Origin: Paenibacillus algorifonticola
Lineage (GTDB): Bacteria > Bacillota > Bacilli > Paenibacillales > Paenibacillaceae
Length of the DNA stretch: 64,000 bases
Direction: 5' to 3'
NCBI RefSeq assembly: GCF_000971975.1
Contig: NZ_LAQO01000001.1
Location: forward strand, 248,001-312,000
Position numbers and translations under genes: made by a program. Each line of letters begins with the position of its first letter. The stretch's first letter is position 1. The notes beneath the pieces were generated by a model. It saw only the letters and a program-made list of their open reading frames with translations, made no database searches and was not told where the DNA came from. Below are positions 1 through 7,010 of the stretch, one piece after another.

Positions 1-153
1 TAGCAAGCGCATAGAGCAGCCAGTTAATCATATCTATCCAAAGCATGCCGGAAGCGGCCAGCTTAATCGGAGCGGGGAGCCAGATCAGTTCGGCAGCCAC
101 AATGTACAGCAGGGACAGAACCAATCCAGCGATATAATAGCGGAAACGACGCA
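1..153 (-). CDS. Membrane protein, N-terminal part only (runs off the window)
   Basis: Only the first 51 codons lie in the window. The frame opens at ATG 153 with GAGAGG about 10 nt upstream, a normal ribosome binding site. The translation starts MRRFRYYIAGLVLSLL, a short basic N terminus leading into a hydrophobic membrane segment (about residues 7-22), then a polar turn and a second hydrophobic stretch near residue 40. It begins 15 nt after the end of the broken GGDEF gene on the same strand, so the two may once have been co-transcribed. I do not recognise the family from this fragment; a small integral membrane protein is all that can be said. Confidence 0.6.
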
Positions 154-168
154 TGCTCACTCAACCTC

Positions 169-583
169 TCATGAGGACCTTACGAGGAAGGCCGCTTGAT
201 TTTTGCCTGCTTTTTTCGAATGGTACAAGGCTTGGTCTGCAAGATTGAGCGTTTCCTTAATCGTACCGGCCAAATTAGCTTCATTGACCGCGCGCCACAA
301 TATGCCGCCTATACTGCATTCTACGTGGACATTAGCGTCCCCAATCCGATAAGTCCCCAATCCGATAAGGTTTATTTATCGTCTCAATGATGGCATCAGA
401 CAGCTCCTTCCCCTTCTTCTGACCGTCCTGCAAAGTCGCAATCAGAGCGACAACAAATTCATCGCCTCCCAGGCGGGCGACAAAGCCATCCTCTACTACC
501 GTTTGCAGCCGCTTTGCCGTCTCTAAATAGGCTACTGCCATTTGATAAGCGACGGTTGTAAATCCTCCATGATGTGTTGTCAT
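169..583 (-). pseudogene. GGDEF diguanylate cyclase remnant, frameshifted by a 16-bp tandem duplication
   Basis: Two overlapping frames together spell the C-terminal two thirds of a GGDEF domain. The first frame carries ETAKRL, then the catalytic RLGGDEFVVAL and ends NKPYRIGD. The second frame resumes with YRIGDANVHVECSIGG and continues to ADQALYHSKKAGKNQ, the usual end of the domain. The sequence from 337 to 352 is repeated exactly at 353-368; a 16-bp insertion shifts the frame, and removing one copy joins the two halves perfectly. The N-terminal part of the domain and any sensor region are missing: the sequence upstream of 583 runs straight into a dispersed repeat. Family members make cyclic di-GMP; this one cannot be functional. 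Known: GGDEF motif and the SIGG region. Inferred: recent inactivation, since the rest of the reading is undamaged. Confidence 0.85.
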
Positions 584-591
584 ATTTTATA

Positions 592-690
592 AAGCGTAAA
601 CGGGCATTGCCTTCAAAGGATGGCAATGCCCGTTTCGCGGAGAAATAGAAGCGAATTTATAAGAGCAGGCTTATAAAAGCTTATATTTGC
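592..690. repeat. Dispersed bipartite palindromic repeat, copy A
   Basis: First of three related elements (others at 19472-19571 and 44934-45036). Left half is a GC-rich perfect hairpin with arms AAACGGGCATTGCC and GGCAATGCCCGTTT. Right half is an AT-rich imperfect palindrome with an ATTTATAAG / CTTATAAA core, flanked by AAATAGAAGC and GCTTATATTT. It lies between the truncated GGDEF gene and the DUF1450 gene. There is no T-tract after the first hairpin, so it does not look like an ordinary terminator. Confidence 0.75.
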
Positions 691-743
691 AAAAAAAGAC
701 CCAACAGATGTTGAGTCTCTTCACTGCTGCCATATCTTGACTA

Positions 744-965
744 TCACTTAATGTAAGGCTTGATCTTCTCAATAGCTTCATCTTCTGTAGCGCCTTTAAT
801 ATAACGCCCATTAATAAAAATAAAGGCCGTTCGGGCACAAGGCCCGCAATATGATTTGCAGCCGACCCGAATTTCCGCATCGGGCGCAAGCTTTTGCAGC
901 TTGGGCACGAGCGTCTTCACCTGGTAATGCTTGCATTTGTCACATACTCGTATATCGTTTGCCAT
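744..965 (-). CDS. DUF1450/YuzB-like small cysteine-rich protein
   Basis: A 73-residue protein with cysteines at 8, 11, 36, 40 and 43 in the patterns CxxC and CxxxCxxC, followed by RTAFIFINGRYIKG and a helical C terminus. This is the layout of small thioredoxin-fold (2Fe-2S)-type proteins of the DUF1450/YuzB group in Bacilli, whose function is not established. Start ATG 965 has AGGAAG upstream. It is followed upstream (in transcription order) by a HesB-like gene, and the two may form a pair with a metal or iron-sulfur theme. Cytoplasmic, no signal peptide. Assignment rests on cysteine spacing and the GxxCxxC/FINGR region; the biochemical role is unknown. Confidence 0.75.
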   Translation of the reverse strand: MANDIRVCDKCKHYQVKTLVPKLQKLAPDAEIRVGCKSYCGPCARTAFIFINGRYIKGATEDEAIEKIKPYIK

Positions 966-1009
966 TAATGCTCTTCCTACTTCCGTATTGTCTTCGGTCT
1001 CACGGCCTG

Positions 1010-1318
1010 TTAGTGGTCGCCGTGATTGCCTTGGGAAGGATTCGTAATGGCGAAGCCTTCTTCCGGCACGTAAAAGTAGTCAATGCGAATGCCGTCAAGG
1101 AATTTGTTGTCCTTCTCCAAAATAACATCGATATCTTTATCTGTGGATACGACAATATCTTTATCCGTCGGATCATCAATACCCATGCCATAGTGCGCAT
1201 GGTCGCCGTGGGAATGCGTCACATATACGCGAAGCTTCTTTCCTTCGTTCTCAAGCTTGTCCAGCTCAAGCTTCAATATCTTTGCCGCATTGCGCGAAAT
1301 TTTGACTGTCATCATCAC
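1010..1318 (-). CDS. HesB/IscA-fold protein lacking all cysteines
   Basis: A 102-residue protein matching the A-type iron-sulfur carrier pattern: N-terminal VKISRNAAKILKLELDK, then KKLRVYV, and a C-terminal FAITNP. In IscA/HesB proteins three cysteines (one after LRV, and CGC at the end) hold the cluster. Here there is no cysteine at all; the first site reads THSHGDHAHYG (His 35, 37, 40, 42) and the end reads NPSQGNHGDH (His 99 and 102). Start is GTG 1318 with AAGGAG 7 nt upstream; two in-frame ATGs follow directly and could be used instead. It sits next to a cysteine-rich DUF1450 gene. A histidine-based metal site is an inference; the fold assignment is fairly secure. Confidence 0.7.
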   Translation of the reverse strand: MMMTVKISRNAAKILKLELDKLENEGKKLRVYVTHSHGDHAHYGMGIDDPTDKDIVVSTDKDIDVILEKDNKFLDGIRIDYFYVPEEGFAITNPSQGNHGDH

Positions 1319-1362
1319 TTAAACACTCCTTCATTTGTCTAACCAGCAATTAGAAAAAAATT

Positions 1363-1599
1363 TTAGCTTATCCTATTATACTTGTTCTCGGTTCTGCGGG
1401 CAAACCATTCTGCAACAATCATCGTCACGGCTATATCATCAAACGGCAAATAGGGCAAGGCGTCAGGCAAAACCCAATACAGCAGCACCGGGACAAGGAA
1501 GAGCAGCTTGTCTTTCCAGGAAACCTCCTTGGAGCGAAGCAGCTGAAAAATCCGGCTGAACGTGCGCTGCCAATGCCGGAGTGATAAAAATTTATGCAT
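1363..1599 (-). CDS. DUF1232/YkvA-like small membrane protein
   Basis: A 78-residue protein. Residues 1-28 are amphipathic and basic; then KDKLLFLVPVLLYWVLPDALPYLPFDDIAVT, two short hydrophobic segments joined by the DUF1232 hallmark of Pro/Asp-rich turns, followed by a short charged tail. DUF1232 proteins are small inner-membrane or membrane-associated proteins of unknown role. Start ATG 1599 is preceded by AAAGGCGG. Stands alone with about 200 nt of non-coding DNA before the next gene. Confidence 0.75.
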   Translation of the reverse strand: MHKFLSLRHWQRTFSRIFQLLRSKEVSWKDKLLFLVPVLLYWVLPDALPYLPFDDIAVTMIVAEWFARRTENKYNRIS

Positions 1600-1711
1600 G
1601 TCATTCGCCGCCTTTCGTTGTTATTTTTCGCCTTCATTATAGCATAATCATCTCTGCTGCAAAGCTGGACTAAAGGCGGGCACTCCTGTTCCTCAATCCC
1701 GTTCATCCAGC

Positions 1712-1757
1712 AATAGCCGCAAGAAATCGAAGCTGCGCTTCATTTCCTGCGGCTATT
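1712..1757. terminator. Long hairpin downstream of the M14 peptidase gene
   Basis: Arms AATAGCCGCA and TGCGGCTATT with further pairing of AGAAAT/ATTTCC inside. It begins about 40 nt after the stop codon of the minus-strand peptidase gene. No T-run follows on either strand, so it may be a weak terminator or an mRNA-stabilising hairpin. Confidence 0.4.
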
Positions 1758-1797
1758 CGCACTCTGCTTTGCCCACACTGTTTACATTAGAAAACTG

Positions 1798-2709
1798 CTA
1801 AAGCTCCCGTTCCCTATGAAGCGACAACGCCTCCACGAGAAGCGGCTTCACCGACTCATAGATGGCGGGCAGCTGCTGAAACGGCAGCGGATTTTCTCCC
1901 CGTCCCGCTTCAATCGTAAAGCCTGGCCTTCTAAAACGCTGGATAAACCAATCTTTATAGCCGGCATCGCTGCCTGTCAGCTTCACTGGCTTATAGCCGC
2001 TGACAAGTCCTAGCCGCTCCGCCAGCTGCTCCGATTCCTTTGGCTCATAGCCGCGGTAGTTCCAATAAATTTCCTCGCCCTGCGTGTGCAGCGCGACGGT
2101 CAAATCAAAGCGCTGTGCTGTCGTTAAATTCGCCATCGCCATCGCCTCTGGTTCACTTAACGGATAAGGTCCCGGATAATCGCGCGGACCGGGCGCCTGC
2201 ACTTCGCGCCGCTGGCACTCTTCCTCCCAATGCGCCGGAAACTGGTCATTCAAATCGACGCCGCGCGCATTTGCCTTCCAATCGGCAAATGACTCTCGGC
2301 CTTCATTCCATTCCATGAGCTGGGAATAGAATGGGTGGGCAGGCAGCGCTCCTTGCTGCGCAAGCTCCACGCCATCTGGATTGACCATGGGGACCGCCCA
2401 CAGCGTCGTCTCCTCATGCAGCCGCGATGCAAGCTCGTCGCATATCGAGCGGTCTTCAGCGCATGACGCAGCATAATCCCCTACAAATCGCATAAGCAAA
2501 GCCGACGTAATCCATTCATTAGCATGGAATGACCCATTCATATGAATGCTTCTTGTACCCGTTCCGCAGCGCAGCGCAACGATGGGCTTGCCCAGCACGC
2601 TATGCCCAATGGTATGAACGGTGACAAATGGGTAAGCTTGTGTCAGCTCGCGGCAGTCCGTCAGCAGCTCCTGATAGCCGTATTTTCCTCCCCCTATTTC
2701 ATTAACCAT
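1798..2709 (-). CDS. M14 family zinc carboxypeptidase / gamma-D-glutamyl-diamino acid endopeptidase type
   Basis: A 303-residue enzyme with the full M14 zinc site: GSFHANEW gives the HxxE pair (His62, Glu65), VALHTQGEE gives the third ligand (His208), and GFTIEAGRG holds the catalytic glutamate (Glu267). The substrate-binding MVNPDGVELA and ARGVDLNDQFPAHW segments are typical of the Bacillus enzymes that cut the gamma-D-Glu-diaminopimelate bond of peptidoglycan stem peptides. No signal peptide or LysM repeats, so it probably acts in the cytoplasm, in murein peptide recycling or in the mother cell. ATG 2709 is chosen because GAGGTG lies 6 nt upstream; a GTG three codons earlier is the longer alternative. 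Confidence 0.88.
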   Translation of the reverse strand: MVNEIGGGKYGYQELLTDCRELTQAYPFVTVHTIGHSVLGKPIVALRCGTGTRSIHMNGSFHANEWITSALLMRFVGDYAASCAEDRSICDELASRLHEETTLWAVPMVNPDGVELAQQGALPAHPFYSQLMEWNEGRESFADWKANARGVDLNDQFPAHWEEECQRREVQAPGPRDYPGPYPLSEPEAMAMANLTTAQRFDLTVALHTQGEEIYWNYRGYEPKESEQLAERLGLVSGYKPVKLTGSDAGYKDWFIQRFRRPGFTIEAGRGENPLPFQQLPAIYESVKPLLVEALSLHREREL

Positions 2710-2755
2710 ATGCCTCACCTCGCTCCAAAATCGCTTCTCCTAGATTATATTCGGC

Positions 2756-2822
2756 AAAAAAGCCTCCCATGCCACTTGCCAGCGGCTTGGAAAGCTTTTT
2801 CGAAGGATGGGAGACAGGCTTT
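2756..2822 (-). terminator. Rho-independent terminator of murI
   Basis: Reading the minus strand, arms AGCCTGTCTCCCAT and ATGGGAGGCT close a long stem-loop followed by TTTTTT. It starts 20 nt beyond the stop codon of the glutamate racemase gene. Confidence 0.7.
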
Positions 2823-2841
2823 GCAGAAATGGATCATGCCA

Positions 2842-3657
2842 TTATCCGATCGTTGGCACCTGCCATACGACAGGCGTCAGCTCAATTTGCTCGCCAAGCC
2901 ATTGCTGGGCAATTGTTTTGAACATTAACGGGTCTCCGCTGGAGAAAAATTGATGAATAGGCAGCACTTCCCCTCGGGAAAGCTGGCCCTTATCATGAAG
3001 GATCGTACTAATATCACGAGCCGTCTCGTCTGCCGAGCTGATTAGCTCAATGCGGGAGCCAACAACCTCGGCAATCGCTTCTGTCAAAAAAGGATAATGT
3101 GTACAGCCTAAAATGAGGCAATCCATTGGATACTGGCTTAAGTGCCCTATAGATTGGCGAATCGTTTCATACGTTTCATTGGAGCGAAAATTGCCCCGCT
3201 CTACAAGCGGAACAAATAACGGACAAGCCTCGCTTATAACACGGACGCTTAGCGAAAGCTCCTTGAGTGCCAGCTCATAAGCGCCGCTTCTTATCGTGCC
3301 CTCTGTACCGATGACACCAATACAGCCCGTCTGGGTGCGCTTGATGGCTGCTCTTGCCCCAGGATTGATAACACCAATGACAGGTATGTCTACTCTGGAA
3401 CGTATATCCTCAAGCGCAACCGCTGTAGCGGTATTGCAAGCTATAATAATCATTTTCGGCCGAAACTGTATTAAATAATCGACAATTTCCCGTGTAAATC
3501 GAACGACCTCCTGAGCAGGGCGAGGTCCATACGGCGTTCGAGCCGTATCCCCAAAATAAATAATTTTTTCACGCGGCAGTTGGCGCATGACTTCCTTGGC
3601 GACGGTAAGCCCGCCCACACCTGAATCTAGTATGGCAATCGGTTGCTGCACAAACAC
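2842..3657 (-). CDS. murI: Glutamate racemase
   Basis: A 271-residue enzyme that interconverts L- and D-glutamate for peptidoglycan synthesis. It has the N-terminal AILDSGVGGLTV, the first catalytic cysteine in IIACNTATA (Cys74) and the second in LGCTHYPFL (Cys185), as expected for the two-base cofactor-independent mechanism. Length is normal for the family. The start is GTG 3657 (a second GTG lies two codons later), with only a weak AAGAAAG ribosome site. It stands alone with its own terminator. Cytoplasmic. Confidence 0.95.
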   Translation of the reverse strand: MFVQQPIAILDSGVGGLTVAKEVMRQLPREKIIYFGDTARTPYGPRPAQEVVRFTREIVDYLIQFRPKMIIIACNTATAVALEDIRSRVDIPVIGVINPGARAAIKRTQTGCIGVIGTEGTIRSGAYELALKELSLSVRVISEACPLFVPLVERGNFRSNETYETIRQSIGHLSQYPMDCLILGCTHYPFLTEAIAEVVGSRIELISSADETARDISTILHDKGQLSRGEVLPIHQFFSSGDPLMFKTIAQQWLGEQIELTPVVWQVPTIG

Positions 3658-3837
3658 ACCGCTTTCTTAAACGTAATGTAGTCGCTCATAAGGAGAATAA
3701 GACATCAACAGCATATGTTTTTTGCTATCAAAACGTACCTACATCTTATCTCAATTATGGACAACGTTCAATAAATACGCTTAAGATGCGGCGCAATATG
3801 TGCCCTGGGCAACAAGGACAGCAGCTAAGGGAAAAAG

Positions 3838-3870
3838 GAAAGAGCCTGCTCCCTATTTAGGCAGGCTCCC
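3838..3870 (-). terminator. Terminator of the DUF948-YtxH operon
   Basis: Stem GAGCCTGC (3842-3849) with GCAGGCTC (3861-3868); on the minus strand the hairpin is followed by the T-rich TTTCCTTTTT. It lies about 60 nt beyond the YtxH-type stop codon. Confidence 0.7.
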
Positions 3871-3926
3871 TGCATGGTTGCTGCTATATTCCTCATATAA
3901 CGCTGCTTTATAGTGCGGTCGACGCA

Positions 3927-4340
3927 TTATTTTTCAGCAGTTTCCGTTTCAGCTGTCTCCTCAGATGCCAGCTCCTCCGAGGAACTTGCCGCTTCCTCGA
4001 AGTCGGTTTGCCCCACTTCGCCCGCAGCCTCCGTCGTAAATTGGGGCTCGCCTTTCCTCCATGTACGCGCACTGCTGATTAAAGCCTCAGCTCCATCCTT
4101 GGCACGATCTGCGATATGAACCGCTTTATCACCCAGCTGTTTAGCCGCCCAAGTCGTTTTCTCACTGGCCTGCTCTACGGCTCTAACCGTTTTCTCGCTC
4201 AGATCGTGAACGCCGCCTGCAATATCCTGACGCAGCTCCTTGCCTGCTTTTGGAGCAAGCAGCAGCGCTGTAACGGTACCTGCAACCGTACCCGCCAATG
4301 CCCCCAACAAAAATACTTTCGTTTGCTTCTGCTTTACCAT
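3927..4340 (-). CDS. YtxH domain-containing stress-type protein
   Basis: A 137-residue protein starting MVKQKQTKVFLLGALAGTVA, a single N-terminal glycine-rich membrane segment followed by LLLAPKAGKELRQDI, the YtxH signature. The rest is a long amphipathic helix region with SEKT/ADRAKDGAEAL segments and an acidic, Glu/Thr-rich tail. YtxH proteins are general-stress proteins of unknown function in Bacilli. ATG 4340 is chosen because AAGGGAG stands 8 nt before it; the frame is open to ATG 4406, which overlaps the upstream DUF948 gene but lacks a ribosome site. The two genes form an operon. Confidence 0.82.
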   Translation of the reverse strand: MVKQKQTKVFLLGALAGTVAGTVTALLLAPKAGKELRQDIAGGVHDLSEKTVRAVEQASEKTTWAAKQLGDKAVHIADRAKDGAEALISSARTWRKGEPQFTTEAAGEVGQTDFEEAASSSEELASEETAETETAEK

Positions 4341-4398
4341 ACGATTCGCTCCCTTCATAATTGCGGCGCATTCCGCCATTTCTGCGCCGTTGTTGCTA

Positions 4399-4836
4399 TC
4401 AGCCATTATGCTTGCGCTTAGTTTGCCATAGCTGCCACGCCAGCATACCTAGCTCTGCCCATTCCATTGCTTCTTTTGCCTTATTTCTCGTTTCAGCCTT
4501 CGCCATATGCTGGGCAGCGGATTCGGACAACATCGAGGAGACCCGGCTTACGGTTTCTGTCGTTTGCTCAATCGTCTCGCCAATTTGCCCTGCCGCTGTA
4601 AACAAGGATTGAACATTTTGCAGCTGCTGGTGCACCAGCAGGAGGGACTGCTTCGCTGGCTCCATTAAAGCGACTGTCTCGGCCGCTGTGTGCTGCAGCT
4701 GTCCCCGCAGCTCATCGGCGCTTGTTTGCAGGCTTTCGAGCTGAATCAGCCCTTTGCGCAAGCCAAGCAATAGGCCCACCACTAACCCAATAAATGCTAA
4801 CGTAGCTGCAATCGCGCATCCCGCTATAACGATCAT
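4399..4836 (-). CDS. DUF948 domain-containing protein
   Basis: A 145-residue protein with one N-terminal membrane helix (MIVIAGCAIAATLAFIGLVV), then a long coiled-coil type region (ELRGQLQHTAAETVALMEPAK, then QIGETIEQTTETVSRVSS) and a basic C terminus. This is the DUF948 architecture, which commonly precedes a YtxH gene as here. ATG 4836 is supported by GGGAGGTG 10 nt upstream; an upstream TTG at 4935 lies inside the terminator of the preceding gene and is rejected. Role unknown; membrane-anchored, coiled coil probably cytoplasmic. Confidence 0.8.
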   Translation of the reverse strand: MIVIAGCAIAATLAFIGLVVGLLLGLRKGLIQLESLQTSADELRGQLQHTAAETVALMEPAKQSLLLVHQQLQNVQSLFTAAGQIGETIEQTTETVSRVSSMLSESAAQHMAKAETRNKAKEAMEWAELGMLAWQLWQTKRKHNG

Positions 4837-4936
4837 CGCCCATTCACCTCCCGCTGTTAACCAGAGCAGGGCATCTGCCCATTTCGTAATGCCATTATAA
4901 GCAGCATGGGCTTGTCTTGACACAACCGCATTCAAA

Positions 4937-4986
4937 AAAACCGATGGCTAGAGCAAGGTCATATGACCTGCCTATCCATCGGTTTA
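4937..4986 (-). terminator. Terminator of the SufR-like regulator gene
   Basis: On the minus strand AAACCGATGG and CCATCGGTTT close a stem containing a second palindrome AGGTCATATGACCT, followed by TTTTTTT. It starts about 20 nt after the regulator stop codon. Confidence 0.8.
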
Positions 4987-5007
4987 TCCAATTGACGTAT
5001 ATAAAAC

Positions 5008-5679
5008 CTATACGGCGTTTATCTTATACGTGCATTTGGCCCCGCCTTTGGCGAGACATTCGGTACGCTCTACCTGCGCATGAAGCAGCGACTGGAATAA
5101 CGTCAGCTCGCAGCTGCAAGCTTGCTGGTATTGATTCGCGACCTGAGCGATTGGGCAGTTATACTCATTAAATATAAAATGCCCCTCGCCTGCCGGCTCG
5201 ACCTCGACCATATAACCTCCGGCATTTTGAATAGCCGCAAGCTCAAGCACCTTCTGCTCCAGTGCTTTGCCCGCCATACGCGGAGCATAACGCTCCAGCA
5301 GCTTCTGCTTGCGCCCTTCAAACATACGGGTAATGAGACCTGCTGTATCTGCCTCATCTGCCAGCTCACCTAGCAAATCAAGTGCCAGCGTATGATAGTT
5401 TTTCGGAAAACGGTCATCCGCGTGAGCGGTAAGCTCGTATCGATGCAGCGGTCTTCCCACTGCCTGCTTGACCATTACAATTTGAATGGCCTGTTCCTCT
5501 TCAAGTGCGTACATATGCCGCCTGACGGCCATTTCTGTCAGCGCAAGCTCGCTCGCAAGCTGCGCGGCATTCATGGAGCCATTCATCTTGAGCAAATGCA
5601 AAATGCGCTGACGCGTAGAGCCTGAGGACGTTCTCTTATCCGGCGCAGGACCGGAGCTTCGTTGATTTTGCTGCTTCAT
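5008..5679 (-). CDS. SufR-like iron-sulfur winged-helix transcriptional regulator
   Basis: A 223-residue protein. Residues 20-75 form a DeoR/ArsR-type winged helix (STRQRILHLLKMNGSMNAAQ, then LALTEMAVRRHMYAL). The C-terminal part has cysteines at 175, 188, 190, 208 and 216 in the contexts YNCPIAQV, QQACSCEL, RTECLAKG and AKCTYKI. This matches the cysteine-bearing C terminus of SufR-type repressors that sense iron-sulfur status. SufR proteins control suf operons; no suf gene is nearby, so the target is unknown. A dyad TGTTAC-N7-GTAACA lies just upstream and suggests autoregulation. ATG 5679 has AAGGTGG upstream. Confidence 0.8.
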   Translation of the reverse strand: MKQQNQRSSGPAPDKRTSSGSTRQRILHLLKMNGSMNAAQLASELALTEMAVRRHMYALEEEQAIQIVMVKQAVGRPLHRYELTAHADDRFPKNYHTLALDLLGELADEADTAGLITRMFEGRKQKLLERYAPRMAGKALEQKVLELAAIQNAGGYMVEVEPAGEGHFIFNEYNCPIAQVANQYQQACSCELTLFQSLLHAQVERTECLAKGGAKCTYKINAV

Positions 5680-5701
5680 CCTATCGCCACCTTCGAACGC
5701 G

Positions 5702-5720
5702 TGTTACAGGTATTGTAACA
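5702..5720. promoter_or_regulatory. Dyad operator candidate upstream of the SufR-like regulator
   Basis: Perfect inverted repeat TGTTAC-N7-GTAACA, 23 nt before the start codon. On the minus strand it contains TACAAT, a possible -10 element, so a bound regulator would block transcription. Autoregulation is inferred from position. Confidence 0.5.
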
Positions 5721-5751
5721 TATTCTAAAAGTATGGTGTGTACGATTCGGT

Positions 5752-6192
5752 TTAAACCTTTCCCTCAAAATCAACCAGCTCGCGCTCCAGATAAAGCTCC
5801 ACTTCCTGTTTGAAGCGCAGCAATTGCGGGGCAAGCTGCCTTGTAAGCGGATGCAGCTCACCTCGCTGCCATTCATAATATTGCTGAACGAGCGGCCTGC
5901 GCAGCTGTACCAATTGCTTAAACGTTGGCAGCAGCTCTGCAGAAAATACGCCTTCCGCTCCTGTCACATCAACAATATCCTCATAGCTGCTCGCATCACG
6001 CATCATGAATCCGTCAATAAGATAGCTGCCGACATCAGTAACGGTTTCAACTGCAAGATGCAGCGCCCGCTCCTGAGCCAGCCCTTGCAGCATGCCGCCA
6101 TTCCATTCTGCTGCAATTAAGGTCAACGCCTCAGAAATGTCAGGAATTGCATTAAGCCTTACGGCAATTTGTTCGCGATTCACGTAATACAA
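5752..6192 (-). CDS. DUF86/HepT-like protein (YutE-type)
   Basis: A 146-residue all-helical protein with the DUF86 core ERALHLAVETVTDVGSYLID, MMRDASSYEDIVDV and LVQLRRPLVQQYYEW. DUF86 includes HepT toxins paired with MNT nucleotidyltransferase antitoxins, but the Bacillus YutE group stands alone. No MNT gene is adjacent here, and the Rx4HxY toxin motif is not evident, so a toxin role is not supported. The frame starts at TTG 6192 with AAAGGTGG about 10 nt upstream; GTG 6183 is an alternative. It follows a 34-residue membrane protein gene by 21 nt. Confidence 0.72.
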   Translation of the reverse strand: MYYVNREQIAVRLNAIPDISEALTLIAAEWNGGMLQGLAQERALHLAVETVTDVGSYLIDGFMMRDASSYEDIVDVTGAEGVFSAELLPTFKQLVQLRRPLVQQYYEWQRGELHPLTRQLAPQLLRFKQEVELYLERELVDFEGKV

Positions 6193-6213
6193 ACCGTTTC
6201 GCCACCTTTATCG

Positions 6214-6318
6214 TTACTTCTTTTTTTTGGCCTTGCGCTTCAGCACAGCGACCATTATAATGCTGCTGGCAATAATGACAATTAAATACGTCATTATTTG
6301 ATATACGTCTTCTCCCAT
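6214..6318 (-). CDS. 34-residue small membrane protein
   Basis: A short frame of 34 codons plus stop. ATG 6318 is preceded by GAGAGG at about 12 nt. The product starts MGEDVYQIMTYLIVIIASS, continues as a single hydrophobic helix of about 20 residues and ends in KRKAKKKK, a strongly basic tail expected to stay in the cytoplasm (N-out or N-in short segment). The arrangement acidic head, one helix, poly-Lys tail is that of a genuine small membrane protein rather than chance. It lies between the Dabb gene and the DUF86 gene on the same strand with short gaps. No family recognised. Confidence 0.55.
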   Translation of the reverse strand: MGEDVYQIMTYLIVIIASSIIMVAVLKRKAKKKK

Positions 6319-6352
6319 TGCCACTAACGTCCTCTCTTAAGGCTGGCGTGTC

Positions 6353-6640
6353 TTAGCTTTCAAAATCGATGCTAACAGATGCTTCGCGAACCTGGGTCAT
6401 ATGCACAATTACCTTCTGGTGCACCGGATGAACCTGATAAGCCGCCAATGCATCAAGAGATTCGAAAGTTGTGATCAGGCCAATATCATAAGAACGTTCG
6501 GAATGCAGGACATCGAGGCCAACCGTAATCGATTTCAATTCGTCAATTTTACCTTCCATATTGCGAAGCACCTGTGCGGTCGTTTCCACGCTCTCCGCGC
6601 TGTTATCCTTTAGCTTAAACAAAACAATATGCGTAATCAT
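6353..6640 (-). CDS. Dabb (stress-responsive alpha/beta barrel) family protein
   Basis: A 95-residue protein with the Dabb pattern: N-terminal MITHIVLFKLKDNS, central ERSYDIGLITTFESLDALAAYQ and HPVHQKVI towards the end, which together give the dimeric ferredoxin-like barrel. Members are small cytoplasmic proteins of mostly unknown function, some linked to stress. ATG 6640 has AAGGGAGT upstream. First of three small minus-strand genes that may be co-transcribed. Confidence 0.85.
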   Translation of the reverse strand: MITHIVLFKLKDNSAESVETTAQVLRNMEGKIDELKSITVGLDVLHSERSYDIGLITTFESLDALAAYQVHPVHQKVIVHMTQVREASVSIDFES

Positions 6641-6751
6641 TTTTGTAGTACTCCCTTCGTCTGGTGGAATTGCTTAAACCCTTTTGTCACATAATAACCC
6701 AAGCAGCCGTAATCCGGCAACGTCAAACCGATGAGAGAGGACTGAAATAAC

Positions 6752-7009
6752 ATGCGTTATAAATTTACGGCCATCGCCGCCCTGATTGGGCTGGCCTTGT
6801 GCCTGTACAATTCCACCGGTTACGACCCGCATAATATGGTGTTTTTTATGTTCAGCGTCCCAGCCTGGTTTGTTGATTTGTTTATTGATGTTCATGAGGT
6901 GAGTGTGATGCTCATGTATGTACTTACAGTTGCTACATGGGCGCTGCTCGGATTGATAGCCGACACCATCGTGTACCGAACCTCATCCAGAACGCGTTAT
7001 CGCGCTTAA
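6752..7009 (+). CDS. Small integral membrane protein of unknown function
   Basis: An 85-residue protein with GAGAGAGG upstream of ATG 6752. Segments: residues 5-20 hydrophobic (TAIAALIGLALCLYNS), a polar turn, residues 28-45 (MVFFMFSVPAWFVDLFID) and 50-73 (SVMLMYVLTVATWALLGLIAD), then a basic tail RTSSRTRYRA. Three membrane helices are likely. I do not recognise a family. It is transcribed away from its minus-strand neighbour and ends directly in a bidirectional terminator. Confidence 0.7.
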   Translation: MRYKFTAIAALIGLALCLYNSTGYDPHNMVFFMFSVPAWFVDLFIDVHEVSVMLMYVLTVATWALLGLIADTIVYRTSSRTRYRA

Positions 7010-7010
7010 A

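Noticed and set aside
5752-6192. HepT/MNT toxin-antitoxin system
   Set aside because: DUF86 protein is present but no nucleotidyltransferase partner gene is adjacent and the toxin motif is not evident.
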